Shown one piece after another: positions 37,689 to 46,399 of a DNA stretch of 64,000 bases. Origin of the DNA: Betaproteobacteria bacterium (GTDB lineage Bacteria > Pseudomonadota > Gammaproteobacteria > Burkholderiales > Ga0077523); the NCBI GenBank assembly GCA_016713305.1, contig JADJPK010000020.1, positions 16,921-80,920 of the forward strand, read 5' to 3'. The notes under the pieces were generated by a model, which saw nothing but the letters and a program-made list of their open reading frames with translations, made no database searches and had not been told where the DNA came from. The first letter of the stretch is position 1, and each line of letters opens with the position of its first letter. A program made the translations under genes and the position numbers.

Positions 37689-38761
37689 CAGCGGCCTCCC
37701 GCAGACCGGCTGTGGCGCCCGACACGCTCCAGCACCAGCTCCAGCAGCCCCGCCAGACCCGATGGCAGGAAGCGGACGATCAGGATGAACAGGCCGCCCA
37801 GAACCAGCAGGAAGCCGTACAGAAGTTCATCGCCCAGGTAGCTCTGGATGCCGTTCACGAAGAACGCGCCGATGATCGCCCCCAGCAGCGACATGCGGCC
37901 GCCCACGGCCGCCCATATCACCATGGAGACACTGAAAGTCACCTCGAGCGAGGTGGGGGAGACGTACTGGACGATCATGACCCACAGCACACCGGCCAGC
38001 GCTGCGACGAATCAGGAAAGCGTGAAAACCGTCACCTGGTATCCGGACACGCTGTACCCGAGAAACCGTGCGCGCTCGGGGTCCTCGCGCACTGCCTGGA
38101 CGATGAGACCGAACTTGCTCTGGAGCAGCAGCTTGAGCCCGAGCGTGGTCACGGCAAGGACGGCCAGTGCGACCCAGAACGCCTCGTTGCTGTAGGGATC
38201 GATGACGTGCTCGCCCAGCTTGAGCGGGCTCGGGGGCGAGATGCCGTTGAAGCCGGCCGTGTAGGGCTGCATGTCGAAAGCCATGGAGTACCACGCCGAC
38301 AACATGGCAAGCGTCACGATGGCGACGAAGACGCCGGCCACCCGCGCCTGGAACATCAAGGCGCCGAAGATCAGGAAGAACACCGTGGGCACCAGGATTG
38401 CGAGGGCGATCCCCGTGGGCGTGTGCCAGAAAGGCTCCCACAGCATGGGCAGCTCGGACAGCTCGTTCGTGAGCATGAAGCTCGGAATCGGCGCGCTTTC
38501 CGGATCCTGCGACTGCATCTGCATGGTCATGCCCATGCCGTAGGCGGCGAGCCCGAAGGCGATGCCCTGGCCTAGGCTCAGGATGCCCCCGAATCCCCAC
38601 ACCAGGCTCACCGACAGCGCCAGCATGCCCAGCACGAGAAAGCGTGCCAGCAGGTTCACGGTGAAGGTGTCTTCCAGCATGAGCGGCACCGCCGCGAGCA
38701 GGAGGAAGAACGCCAGATAGGTGGCCCATTGGGCCCTGGTGTCATGGAAGAGGTTGCCCAT
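37688..38761 (-). pseudogene. Branched-chain/urea-type ABC permease (LivM/UrtC-like) with in-frame stop
   Basis: 358 codons form a complete LivM-type permease with about ten membrane helices, but a TGA at 38014-38012 interrupts them after VTVFTLS. Translation resumes in the same frame with FVAALAGVLWVMIVQYVSPTSLEVTF, exactly as the family continues, so only one codon is changed. The expected residue there is small (Ala or Gly); GGA to TGA is one substitution. It may be a sequencing error, a real nonsense mutation or readthrough. It sits between livG-like and livH-like genes with normal spacing. Confidence 0.85.
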
Positions 38762-38821
38762 TCATCGAGGCTCCATCGTGGTGTTGTGCGTGCGTTTCAC
38801 GGAATTGCGGATGCGATGCGG

Positions 38822-39727
38822 TCAGCGCCTGGCGAGCGATTCGGCGAACAGCCCCTGCGGGCGGAAGCGAAGGAAGATCACCACCAGCAGGAAGAGCCAG
38901 AACTTGGCGAAGGTGCCGTTGGTGAAGTACGCGAACACGGAATAGATCTCGCCCAGACCGGTGGCGCTCACGAGGCTTCCCATCAAGGAACCCACTCCGC
39001 CCACGACCACCACCAGGAAAGCCTCGACGATGTAGCCGGCACCCATGTCCGGAAACACGTTCTTGATGGCGCCGAACATGGATCCAGCCAGGCCCGCCAG
39101 GCCCGCGCCGTACGCGAACGTCACGGTGAACACCGTTCCGGAATCGATGCCGTGAGCCGCGGCCATTTCCTTGTTCTGCATGACCGCGCGCACCATGAGG
39201 CCCATGCGTGTCCGCTGCATGAGCCACCAGGTCACCGCGAACGTGGCGATGGTCACGATGAAGATGAAGACGCGGAACCAGGACAGTTCGAAGACCCAGA
39301 CCCGCAGAGAAGCGTTGAGCCAGTCGGGGCTGCTGACGTTCTTGGGTTCAGGACCCATGATGAGCCGCACGCCCTGGATGAGCACCAGGGACAGGCCCCA
39401 GGTGGCGAGCAGCGTGTCGAGCGGCCGCCGGTACAGGTAGCGTATGAGACCGCGCTCGATGCCCGCTCCGATCAGTCCGACGACGAGAAAGCAGCAGGGC
39501 ACGCACAGGAGGAACGGCACGCCGACGAATGTTTCCAGGACGTAGGCGGTGTAGGCGCCCAGCATCACGAACTCGCCGTGCGCCATGTTGATGACGCCCA
39601 TGGTGCCGTAGACGATGGCCAGACCCAGCGCGGCGATCAGCCATATGCTCGCCATGCTCAGTCCGATGAGCAGGGCGTTCATGAACGGCTCGAACGCAAA
39701 GGCCGTCCAGAAGTGATTCACACTCAT
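38822..39727 (-). CDS. Branched-chain/urea-type ABC permease (LivH/UrtB-like)
   Basis: 301 residues with about eight membrane helices and the family block ALGLAIVYGTMGVINMAHGEFVMLGAY. The late VVGGVGSLMGSLVSATGLGEIYSV is also typical. It forms the membrane channel with the LivM-like partner. Intact. It follows the binding-protein gene after a 130-base gap that contains a strong hairpin. Confidence 0.9.
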   Translation of the reverse strand: MSVNHFWTAFAFEPFMNALLIGLSMASIWLIAALGLAIVYGTMGVINMAHGEFVMLGAYTAYVLETFVGVPFLLCVPCCFLVVGLIGAGIERGLIRYLYRRPLDTLLATWGLSLVLIQGVRLIMGPEPKNVSSPDWLNASLRVWVFELSWFRVFIFIVTIATFAVTWWLMQRTRMGLMVRAVMQNKEMAAAHGIDSGTVFTVTFAYGAGLAGLAGSMFGAIKNVFPDMGAGYIVEAFLVVVVGGVGSLMGSLVSATGLGEIYSVFAYFTNGTFAKFWLFLLVVIFLRFRPQGLFAESLARR

Positions 39728-39796
39728 AGAGGTGCTCCATCGGCGTGGCGGGTCCGCGCGAGCGGACCGCGCCCGGAGGGTGGTTGCAGGAAAAAG

Positions 39797-39847
39797 GGGG
39801 TACTGCCGGCGACCGGCCGTTTGCGGTCGGACGGAGCCGGCAGTACC
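39797..39847 (-). terminator. Hairpin with U-tract after the binding-protein gene
   Basis: A 12-base perfect stem (GGTACTGCCGGC / GCCGGCAGTACC) encloses a second short stem (GACCG / CGGTC). Read on the - strand, it begins 11 bases past the binding-protein stop and is followed by CCTTTTT. This is a good intrinsic terminator. Because the permease and DMFase genes lie beyond it, it may act as a partial terminator that keeps the binding protein in excess. Confidence 0.65.
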
Positions 39848-39857
39848 GAACGGTGTC

Positions 39858-41183
39858 CTACAGCACGCTCTTCAGCACCTTGCCGTCCTTGGTGTGGAGG
39901 CCGTCGAACTTGCACACGCCGCGTTCCGGATAAATGATGAAAGGATCCGGTGCGATGTGCTCCTTGGCGGCCTGGACGATCTTGAACTGGCCGCTGGCCT
40001 GGCACTGACCGATCTTCGGCTTGAGATGGAGGTGGCAGGTCTCGTCGAACCACACGAGACCCTCGGGCGAGATGTCGTCCTCGATGCGGATGCCGGGCGT
40101 CACGTCCCGGATCATGCGCGGTGTGACGGCCTCGACGCTTCCGGCCTTCTCCACCGCCTTCTCGAACGCAGCCTTGAACGCATACACGGAGAGGTAGGTC
40201 TCTTCCATGTTGTAGTGCGTGACGCCGCCCTTGCCGTACTTGCTGCCGAGGTACTCCTCGACGAACTTCTTGTTGGTGGGGGTGTCGAGGGCTTCGAAGT
40301 ACGGGGCCGACAGGAAGTGGCCCGCGCCGAATTCCGCACCCATCGCGCGGATCTCGATCTCGCCTGTGGTGAGCGACGCGATGGGCATCTTGTCCACCTT
40401 GAAGCCTTCCTGCTTGAACTGCTTGTGGAGCGCGATGTCGGAATCGCCCACGACGGTGGAGAAGATGAAGTCGGGCTTGGTCTGACGGATCTTGTTGAAG
40501 ATCGAGGTGAAGTCCGAACCGCCCAGTTCGACGTACTCCTCGCCGAGCAGTTCACCGCCGGCGCGCTCCAGCCACACCTTGGCGTTCTTGTTGGATTCCT
40601 TGGGCCAGATGTAGTTGGAACCCACGAAATAGGTCTTCTTGCCGAAGTTCTTCACCATGAACGGGATCAGATCCTGGCTGTGCTGGTTTGCGAGCGGACC
40701 GGTGTTCACGATGTTCTGCGTGCATTCCCGGCCTTCGTAGCAGGTGGGGTAGTACAGCAGGTGATCGCGCGCCATCACCACGGGGGCCATGGCACGCCGG
40801 CTCGCCGACGTGTATCCGCCGAAGGTCGCGATGACGCGATCCTTGAGGATGAGCTGGCTGATCTTCTCGGAGTAGACCTTGATGTCCGACTTCGCGTCGA
40901 TCAGCACGGGCTCGATGGGCATGCCGAGGATGCCGCCGGCCTTGTTGATCTTGTCGATCGCGAACTGCACGACCTGGTTGGAGTCGGTCTCGACGACGGC
41001 CAGGCTGCCCGTCAGCGAGAACAGCACACCGACCTTGATCTTGCCGCCCTTCTTCACCCAGGGAGCGCCTTGGGCGTTTGCGTCCTTCACGAAGAAGTAG
41101 GGAAACCCCCCGAGCGCGGCCGTACCGGCAACCGTGGCGGCGCCTGCCCCTGTCTTGAGGAATGACCTCCTTGAGTGTTCCAT
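39858..41183 (-). CDS. Amide/urea-type ABC transporter substrate-binding protein
   Basis: 441 residues from ATG 41183, which has AAGGAG before it; an upstream in-frame extension to 41348 looks non-coding. The N-terminus is a Tat signal, SRRSFLKTGAGAATVAG, cleaved near ANAQ-G. The mature part begins KIKVGVLFSLTGSLAVVETD, as in urea/amide binding proteins UrtA and FmdD. It would capture DMF or a related amide in the periplasm. It is the first gene of the operon, behind a sigma-54-like promoter. Confidence 0.9.
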   Translation of the reverse strand: MEHSRRSFLKTGAGAATVAGTAALGGFPYFFVKDANAQGAPWVKKGGKIKVGVLFSLTGSLAVVETDSNQVVQFAIDKINKAGGILGMPIEPVLIDAKSDIKVYSEKISQLILKDRVIATFGGYTSASRRAMAPVVMARDHLLYYPTCYEGRECTQNIVNTGPLANQHSQDLIPFMVKNFGKKTYFVGSNYIWPKESNKNAKVWLERAGGELLGEEYVELGGSDFTSIFNKIRQTKPDFIFSTVVGDSDIALHKQFKQEGFKVDKMPIASLTTGEIEIRAMGAEFGAGHFLSAPYFEALDTPTNKKFVEEYLGSKYGKGGVTHYNMEETYLSVYAFKAAFEKAVEKAGSVEAVTPRMIRDVTPGIRIEDDISPEGLVWFDETCHLHLKPKIGQCQASGQFKIVQAAKEHIAPDPFIIYPERGVCKFDGLHTKDGKVLKSVL

Positions 41184-41255
41184 TTTCTGTGCGACTCCTT
41201 GGACGAAGTGGTGTGGGAATGTGTGTTTCATGGAAAGCACACATGTTTCGTATAA

Positions 41256-41272
41256 GGCAACTCGCATACCAA
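41256..41272 (-). promoter_or_regulatory. Sigma-54-type promoter for the amide transport/DMFase operon
   Basis: On the - strand the sequence reads TTGGTATGCGAGTTGCC. It has GG and GC ten bases apart and matches the -24/-12 consensus (YTGGCACGN4TTGCW) at 10 of 13 fixed positions. The start site would fall about 60 bases before the binding-protein start. Urea and amide import is often under nitrogen (sigma-54) control, so this fits. A TGCACC half site like those of NtrC lies farther upstream (41354-41349). Confidence 0.5.
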
Positions 41273-41394
41273 TGGGGTTTTTAAGGGGCAAAGTACGAGA
41301 AAACAGATATATACGGTGTCGTCGTGTCCCCGTTTCATTCTTCATCATGGTGCAGATGGCTGAATACGTGCTCGATATGGGGGCATTTGAGCAA

Positions 41395-41440
41395 AAAAGT
41401 TTCTCACAGGTGTATGGTGGTTGCGTGTGAGTAAACTTTT
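41395..41440. promoter_or_regulatory. Imperfect inverted repeat in the divergent amide-operon promoter region
   Basis: AAAAGTTTCTCACA (41395-41408) and TGTGAGTAAACTTTT (41426-41440) are near-perfect inverted arms, differing by one inserted base, around a 17-base spacer. The right arm shares TGTGAGT with the operator-like repeat before purU (18753). It lies 12 bases before the GTG of the + strand gene and about 210 bases before the transport operon on the - strand. It is a likely operator for an XRE-cupin regulator (inference). Confidence 0.6.
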
Positions 41441-41452
41441 GGAGAAACCTCA

Positions 41453-41869
41453 GTGAACGGTCCCTTCAGCGTTCAGCAGATCAAGTACGAATTCCTCCTC
41501 TACATGAAGGGACTGGGCGGGCGTTTCGAGGATTGGTACGTGGGCGCGGCCGGGAACCCGGAGGAGACGTTGCGCATGGAACACCGCGCACGGGAGGGCG
41601 ACGTGCCGTGGATGTACAAGCCAGCGGTCAGCAGCAAGGCCACGCGCACGATCCTGAAGTACTTCCGCGAGGTGCTGCATACGGATGGCGGAGATGCTGA
41701 CTCTCTCGGTGAAGGTGCAACTTATGCTTTTCTCTTCAGAAAGGGACCGCATACATGCCCACGCAGTGACGGCGTGGATGCGCCGCCGTGTGATTCCGCA
41801 GGTGCTCCGGAGACTGCGTTCGCCTCGGTGAATGGCGGGTTTGCGAAGTCCGGACGTCCGGCTTGCTGA
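41453..41869 (+). CDS. Small GIY-YIG-like protein, divergent from the amide operon
   Basis: 138 residues from GTG 41453, with GGAG nine bases upstream. FLLYMKGLGGRFEDWYVGAAGNP, MEHRA and the later YFREVLHTDGG resemble a family of small proteins with a WYVGxxxxPxxRL..H pattern, related to GIY-YIG nucleases. The usual Arg after the Pro is missing (NPEETLRMEH), so nuclease activity is doubtful. About 50 residues at the C-terminus look unconserved. The function is unknown; its promoter lies in the region shared with the DMF operon. Confidence 0.6.
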   Translation: MNGPFSVQQIKYEFLLYMKGLGGRFEDWYVGAAGNPEETLRMEHRAREGDVPWMYKPAVSSKATRTILKYFREVLHTDGGDADSLGEGATYAFLFRKGPHTCPRSDGVDAPPCDSAGAPETAFASVNGGFAKSGRPAC

Positions 41870-42029
41870 CGCTTCCGGACAACGCGGGGTCACGGTGTCC
41901 CGGGCGCTCTGATGCTCCGCGCCGGTGCCGTTCCCTCCGGATCGCACCGACCGTACGCAGCGAACCGGTCGCGGACGACCGGCTCCGCGCCGGGAAACCG
42001 GGTCATCGACAGGCAGGGGGCTGGCTATA

Positions 42030-42785
42030 ATGGAAAAAGTCGTGCATTTGCGGGACGCGTTGGCGAGAAGACGCGTGTCGGGTGCGTTCGACCAGGGGTC
42101 GTCTCCACTTTCCACGCCTTCGAGTCCTTCCGAACCGATGAATCTCAAGTCACGCTTGAGCCAGAACCTGGACGCGCCTGAAATGCCGAATCCAGGTGCC
42201 GACAACATGAGCCTGGAGCGCCATATCGGCAATGTCATCCGGGATCTCCGTCTGCAGCAACGGCTGACCATTGCCGACGTGGCGTCCCAGGCGCACATCA
42301 GCCGGGGAATGCTCTCCAAGATCGAGAACGGCCAAGCCTCCACGAGTCTCGACACCCTGGCCAAGCTCTCGAGCGTACTGGGCGTCTCCATGGCGCATCT
42401 GTTCCGCGATTTCGACCGTCCCGACGGCGGCGCCCAGCTCGTCAGGTCGGACTCTGGAATGGAGGTCGTGCGCCGCGGCACCAAGCGGGGGCACACGTAC
42501 CAGCTCCTCGCCTACGACAAGGGACCGCGCAAGACCTTCGAGCCGTTCCTCATCACGATGGACGACAGCAGCGAGATCTTCCAGAGCTTCGAGCATCCGG
42601 GCACGGAGTTCATCTACATGCTGGAGGGCTGCATCGAGTATCGCCACGGCCAGCAGACCTATCTGCTGGAGCCCGGCGATTCCCTCACGTTCAGGGGAGA
42701 GATTCCCCATGGACCGGAAAAGCTCGTCAAGGTCCCCATCCGCTTCCTGTCGATCATCATCTACGGCGACAGCCAGCCCGCGTAG
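42030..42785 (+). CDS. XRE-family regulator with C-terminal cupin (amide arm)
   Basis: 251 residues if it starts at ATG 42030, preceded by AGGGGG. Starts at 42138 or 42183 are possible and would match the length of the paralogue at 30729 better. The 42030 ATG also overlaps a TATAAT, which would favour a later start if that is a real promoter. The HTH recognition segment ISRGMLSKIENGQAS is nearly identical to that of the paralogue, and the cupin keeps HPGTEFIYML and EPGDSLTFRGEIPHGPE. It probably regulates amide or methylamine use. Confidence 0.85.
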   Translation: MEKVVHLRDALARRRVSGAFDQGSSPLSTPSSPSEPMNLKSRLSQNLDAPEMPNPGADNMSLERHIGNVIRDLRLQQRLTIADVASQAHISRGMLSKIENGQASTSLDTLAKLSSVLGVSMAHLFRDFDRPDGGAQLVRSDSGMEVVRRGTKRGHTYQLLAYDKGPRKTFEPFLITMDDSSEIFQSFEHPGTEFIYMLEGCIEYRHGQQTYLLEPGDSLTFRGEIPHGPEKLVKVPIRFLSIIIYGDSQPA

Positions 42786-42823
42786 GACGGGCGGTCCGCA
42801 TGACGGCGGACCCGCAACGCGCA

Positions 42824-42829
42824 TAGAAT
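42824..42829 (+). promoter_or_regulatory. Possible -10 element for the PAS sensor kinase
   Basis: CATAGAATCGGG with TAGAAT as -10. An ATGACG 18 bases upstream resembles a -35. The same 12-base string recurs at 44806-44817 before the acyl-CoA ligase gene. Confidence 0.4.
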
Positions 42830-42924
42830 CGGGCGTCAGTGTTTCAGTGGGACGTCCTTGTCCTCGTCGCCCAATCCCCGCGACGTGCTGCAACGCACGT
42901 GTCCGATCACATTCGCGGGGAACG

Positions 42925-44751
42925 ATGGGCATCGAAAAGGTCGACATCGTCGATCCGTTGGCAGGCAAGTCGCCTGCTCTCGGGAGGGAGGATGTTTCCT
43001 GGATGGCAACGGCCGAGGCGCTGGCCGGATTCGGCGTCTGGGAGTGGCACAGGGTGGAGGATCTGTGGGCGCTGTCGCCGGCCGCGCGGCAGTTGCTGAA
43101 TGCCACAGAGTCCGCGACCCGGACCCGGGAGGTGTTCGCCGCGCTCAGACGGCACGATCAGGGCGCGCTGCTTCATCTGTCTGCGGAGGAGCTTGGCAGC
43201 GTTCTGACCGAGGGCTTCGAATGCGCGGTGCAGGTCGGGGAGGGTCCGCGGTGGATCCTTCTGCGAGGCGAGGCGCTGGCGGATGCCGATGCGCCCGTTC
43301 AACGGGGCATCGTCAAGGACATCTCCGACAGGAAGAATGCGCAGCTCGCGCAGCAGGCGTCCGACGAACGTCTGCAGGTCCTGCTGGAGGTGTCGACCGA
43401 CTACTACTGGGAACAGGACGCCGAGTTCCGCTTCACCGATCTGCGCCGGGGAGGTTTCAGCCACGTTCCCCCTGTCCAGCATTCCGGGATCGGCCGCGCA
43501 CCGTGGGAAATCGACGAGATCGAGGCGCCTCCCGAGGGCTGGCCGGCCCGCCAGGCGTTTCTGGAGACGCACCAGCCCTTCAGGGATGAAGTGCGCCTTC
43601 GCAGGCTTCCGAACGGTGAAGTGAGAAGGCTCCTGCTGAGCGGATTCCCCACCTACGATCCCGATGGAAACTTCTCCGGGTACAAGGGCGTCGCCCGCGA
43701 CATCACCGACCAGGAGGCTGCCGCCCGCGCGCTCCGGGCGAGCGAGCAGCGCTTCAGGCTCCTGGCGGAGAGCACCCGCGACATCGTCTGGGTGAGCGAT
43801 CCGGGCATCACGCGCATCGATTACATCAGCCCCTCCATGGAGAACGTCTGGGGTATCACGGCAGAGGCCCTGATCCGCGATCCCTCGCTGTGGAAGAAGC
43901 GCGTGCACCACGACGATGCCGCGGTCGCCGGAGCCGCGCTCGCGCGCCAGCTCGCCGGCGAGCCCGTCGAGGTCGAATTCCGGATCGTGCGTCCCGATGG
44001 TGGCCTGCGCTGGCTCTGGATCCGCTCCACTCCGGCCAGGAACGAGGATGGCGAGCCCATCGTGTTCGGCGTCACCGAGGACATCACCGCGCGCAAGCTG
44101 GCGCAGTTCCAGGACCTGGAAGAAGCAGTGCGGCAGCGGGACACGCTGGTGCGGGAGGTGCACCACCGCATCAAGAACAATCTTCAGGGTGTGGCCGGAC
44201 TGCTGCGCGCGCACGCCAACCGTGCCCCCCAGGTGGCGGAGTCCCTGGAGACCGCCATTCTGCAGATCCAGTCCATCGCGACGGTGCACGGCCTCCAGGG
44301 CATCGACCGTCGGGGAGACATCGATCTCTGGCGGATTCTGGTTGCCATCGGCGGCACGGCGGAGCAACTGAGCGGTGCCAGGATTTCCATCGAGGCCGGT
44401 GACGATTCGGCGCGGAACTTCGTCATCGCCGAAGGCGAGGCCGTGGCGACCGCGCTGATCTTCAACGAGCTGGTCGTCAACGCGGTCAAGCACTCCACCT
44501 GCGACGGCACCGCCGATGGCGTGACCGTCCGCGTGACCCCCTCGGCCGGAGCGCTCGCCGTCGCCATTGTCAACCGCGGAACCTTGCCCGACGGATTCAG
44601 TCTGGAGCGCCGTTCGGGATTGGGAACCGGGCTGGAACTCGTCTGCGCTCTGATGCCCAAGAAAGGCTTCGTCATGAAGCTGGAGCAGGCAGGCGTCAAT
44701 GTCCGGGCCCGGGTCGTTCTCGCCACGCCCATCGTGCGCCGGACGTCTTGA
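42925..44751 (+). CDS. Soluble multi-PAS sensor histidine kinase (HisKA_2 type)
   Basis: 608 residues, no membrane helix or signal peptide. Three PAS-like regions are seen, ending at PAC-type segments near GIVKDISDRK, YKGVARDITDQE and FGVTEDITARK. The transmitter has REVHHRIKNNLQGVAGLL, the HisKA_2 phosphoacceptor region, and an ATPase with ALIFNELVVNAVKHS and SGLGTGLELV. It probably detects a cytoplasmic signal and passes phosphate to an unseen response regulator. It follows the XRE-cupin regulator after 139 bases but has its own promoter-like sequence. Confidence 0.87.
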   Translation: MGIEKVDIVDPLAGKSPALGREDVSWMATAEALAGFGVWEWHRVEDLWALSPAARQLLNATESATRTREVFAALRRHDQGALLHLSAEELGSVLTEGFECAVQVGEGPRWILLRGEALADADAPVQRGIVKDISDRKNAQLAQQASDERLQVLLEVSTDYYWEQDAEFRFTDLRRGGFSHVPPVQHSGIGRAPWEIDEIEAPPEGWPARQAFLETHQPFRDEVRLRRLPNGEVRRLLLSGFPTYDPDGNFSGYKGVARDITDQEAAARALRASEQRFRLLAESTRDIVWVSDPGITRIDYISPSMENVWGITAEALIRDPSLWKKRVHHDDAAVAGAALARQLAGEPVEVEFRIVRPDGGLRWLWIRSTPARNEDGEPIVFGVTEDITARKLAQFQDLEEAVRQRDTLVREVHHRIKNNLQGVAGLLRAHANRAPQVAESLETAILQIQSIATVHGLQGIDRRGDIDLWRILVAIGGTAEQLSGARISIEAGDDSARNFVIAEGEAVATALIFNELVVNAVKHSTCDGTADGVTVRVTPSAGALAVAIVNRGTLPDGFSLERRSGLGTGLELVCALMPKKGFVMKLEQAGVNVRARVVLATPIVRRTS

Positions 44752-44807
44752 CCGGCTCCAATCCGCCAGATGCGCGCGAGCGGCATCGCGGACGCGAAGC
44801 GCTGACA

Positions 44808-44813
44808 TAGAAT
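44808..44813 (+). promoter_or_regulatory. Possible -10 element for the acyl-CoA ligase operon
   Basis: TAGAAT within CATAGAATCGGG, identical over 12 bases to the site at 42822-42833. It lies 24 bases before the ligase start. The -35 is not convincing. Confidence 0.4.
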
Positions 44814-44837
44814 CGGGACGCCGTTCTCGGAAGTGAG

Positions 44838-46399
44838 ATGGCGTCTGTCGCGCGGACGTGGCGCGTGCGAATCCGATGGCCGGAGAATGCAGTGAAGGGT
44901 CTGCTCGCGGTCGCGCTCGACGACGCGTGCCATGCGTTCCCGATGCGGACGGCCTTGAGGGGCGGCGCGAGGGGGCTGACGTTCGCGGAGCTCGGGGATG
45001 CCGCCGGGCAGGTCGAATCCGCCTTGCATTCGGCGAAGATCCAGCCGGACGAGCCCGTACACGTGCGCGTGGCCAATCGGCCCCTGGACATCGCGGCACT
45101 GCTGGGCGTGTGGCGGGCGGGCGCAGTCGCGGTTCCCGTCCACCGTTCGATGCCGCCTGCGGTGGCGCGGCAGCTGTTCGAACGCACGGGGTCCCGCCTC
45201 TGCCTCGATGCCGGCGATGGGGACCAGGTCCCTCCGGGCAGTCTCGCCGTCACCTCTGCTGTGCCGCCCGCTCACCGACCGCTGCTGCGAAACGCGGCTG
45301 CCGTGATCTTCACGTCCGGATCCACCGGCAATCCCAAGGGTGTGGTGGTGCGGCACGAGGCCTTCCACGGCAAGATCGGCCAGATCGACAGGCTGCTGCA
45401 GTTCGGCCGAGGCGAATCCACGCTGCTGGTGCTCAACATCACGTTCAGCTTCGGACTGTGGGTGAGCCTGCTGACGCTCCTGCGCGGCGGCACCTTGCAC
45501 ATGAAGGAGAAGTTCGAGCCCGCGGCGTTCTCGCAGTGGGTGTGCGACGAGCGGATCGACCGCGTCGGCGTGGTGCCCACCATGATGCGCGCGCTGTTCG
45601 CGCTGCCTGGCGCCGACGAGGCCGCTGCCCGCATCGAGCGCTCGGGCGTATTGCGTCAGATCCTGATCGGCGGCGAATCGCTCGGACGCTCGCTGGCGGA
45701 CGCCATCCGGCAGCGCTTCGCCTCGACCGCGCTCGTCGACATCTACGGGCTCACCGAGACATCGACGTGCGACTTCTTCGCCTTTCCGGACGACTACGCC
45801 CGGTATCCCGGTGCCATCGGCCGTCCCGCGCCGGGCGTCTCGCACCGCATCGTGAGCGAGGAGGGGCCGTGGTGAATCGCGGCGACGTGGGCGAACTCCA
45901 GTTGCGCAGTCCGTATCTGATGGCGGGTTATCTCGACGAGCCGGCGCTCACGGCGGCCTCCTTTCAGGACGGCTGGTTCCGTACCGGGGACATCGCCCGC
46001 GAAGCCGGGCCGGGCGTCGTGGAGCTCATGGGCCGGTCCAAGGAGATCATCGTCCGGGGAGGCAACAAGATCACGCCCGTGGAGATCGAGCAGGCGCTCA
46101 CGGCGCATCCCGCCATTGCTGCCGCGATGGCCGTCGGCGTTTCGGACCGCCTTCTGGGCGAACGCATTCACGCGGTGCTCGTCCCCCGGGCCGGCACGCC
46201 GCTGGAGATGGCCGCGCTGTCGGTCTTCCTGCGCGACCGGCTCGAACGTTTCAAGCATCCGGACGCCTATTACGTGCTGGATGCGCTGCCGCTGGGCCGC
46301 ACCGGCAAGGCCGACCGCGGACAGTTCAAACGGCTCGTGGAGGCGGGCGAGATCGCGCCGCTCGGGCCTCTTTCACCGACGACGGATCCACTCTCATGA
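44838..46399 (+). pseudogene. AMP-dependent acyl-CoA synthetase/ligase, frameshifted
   Basis: The first frame carries the P-loop FTSGSTGNPKGV and DIYGLTETSTCDF, then ends at SEEGPW. The second continues VNRGDVGELQLRSPYLM, GWFRTGDIA, GRSKEIIVRGGNKI and the catalytic-lysine region GRTGKADR. They join at a run of four G (45863-45866): one more G restores SEEGAVVNRGDVGEL. The whole would be about 520 residues and would activate an organic acid to its CoA ester. It overlaps the hydratase start by 4 bases, so it belongs to an operon with the hydratase and an exporter-like protein. Confidence 0.85.

Noticed and set aside
38012..38014. Selenocysteine at the livM TGA
   Set aside because: No hairpin typical of a bacterial selenocysteine signal was seen just downstream, and LivM permeases do not use selenocysteine.
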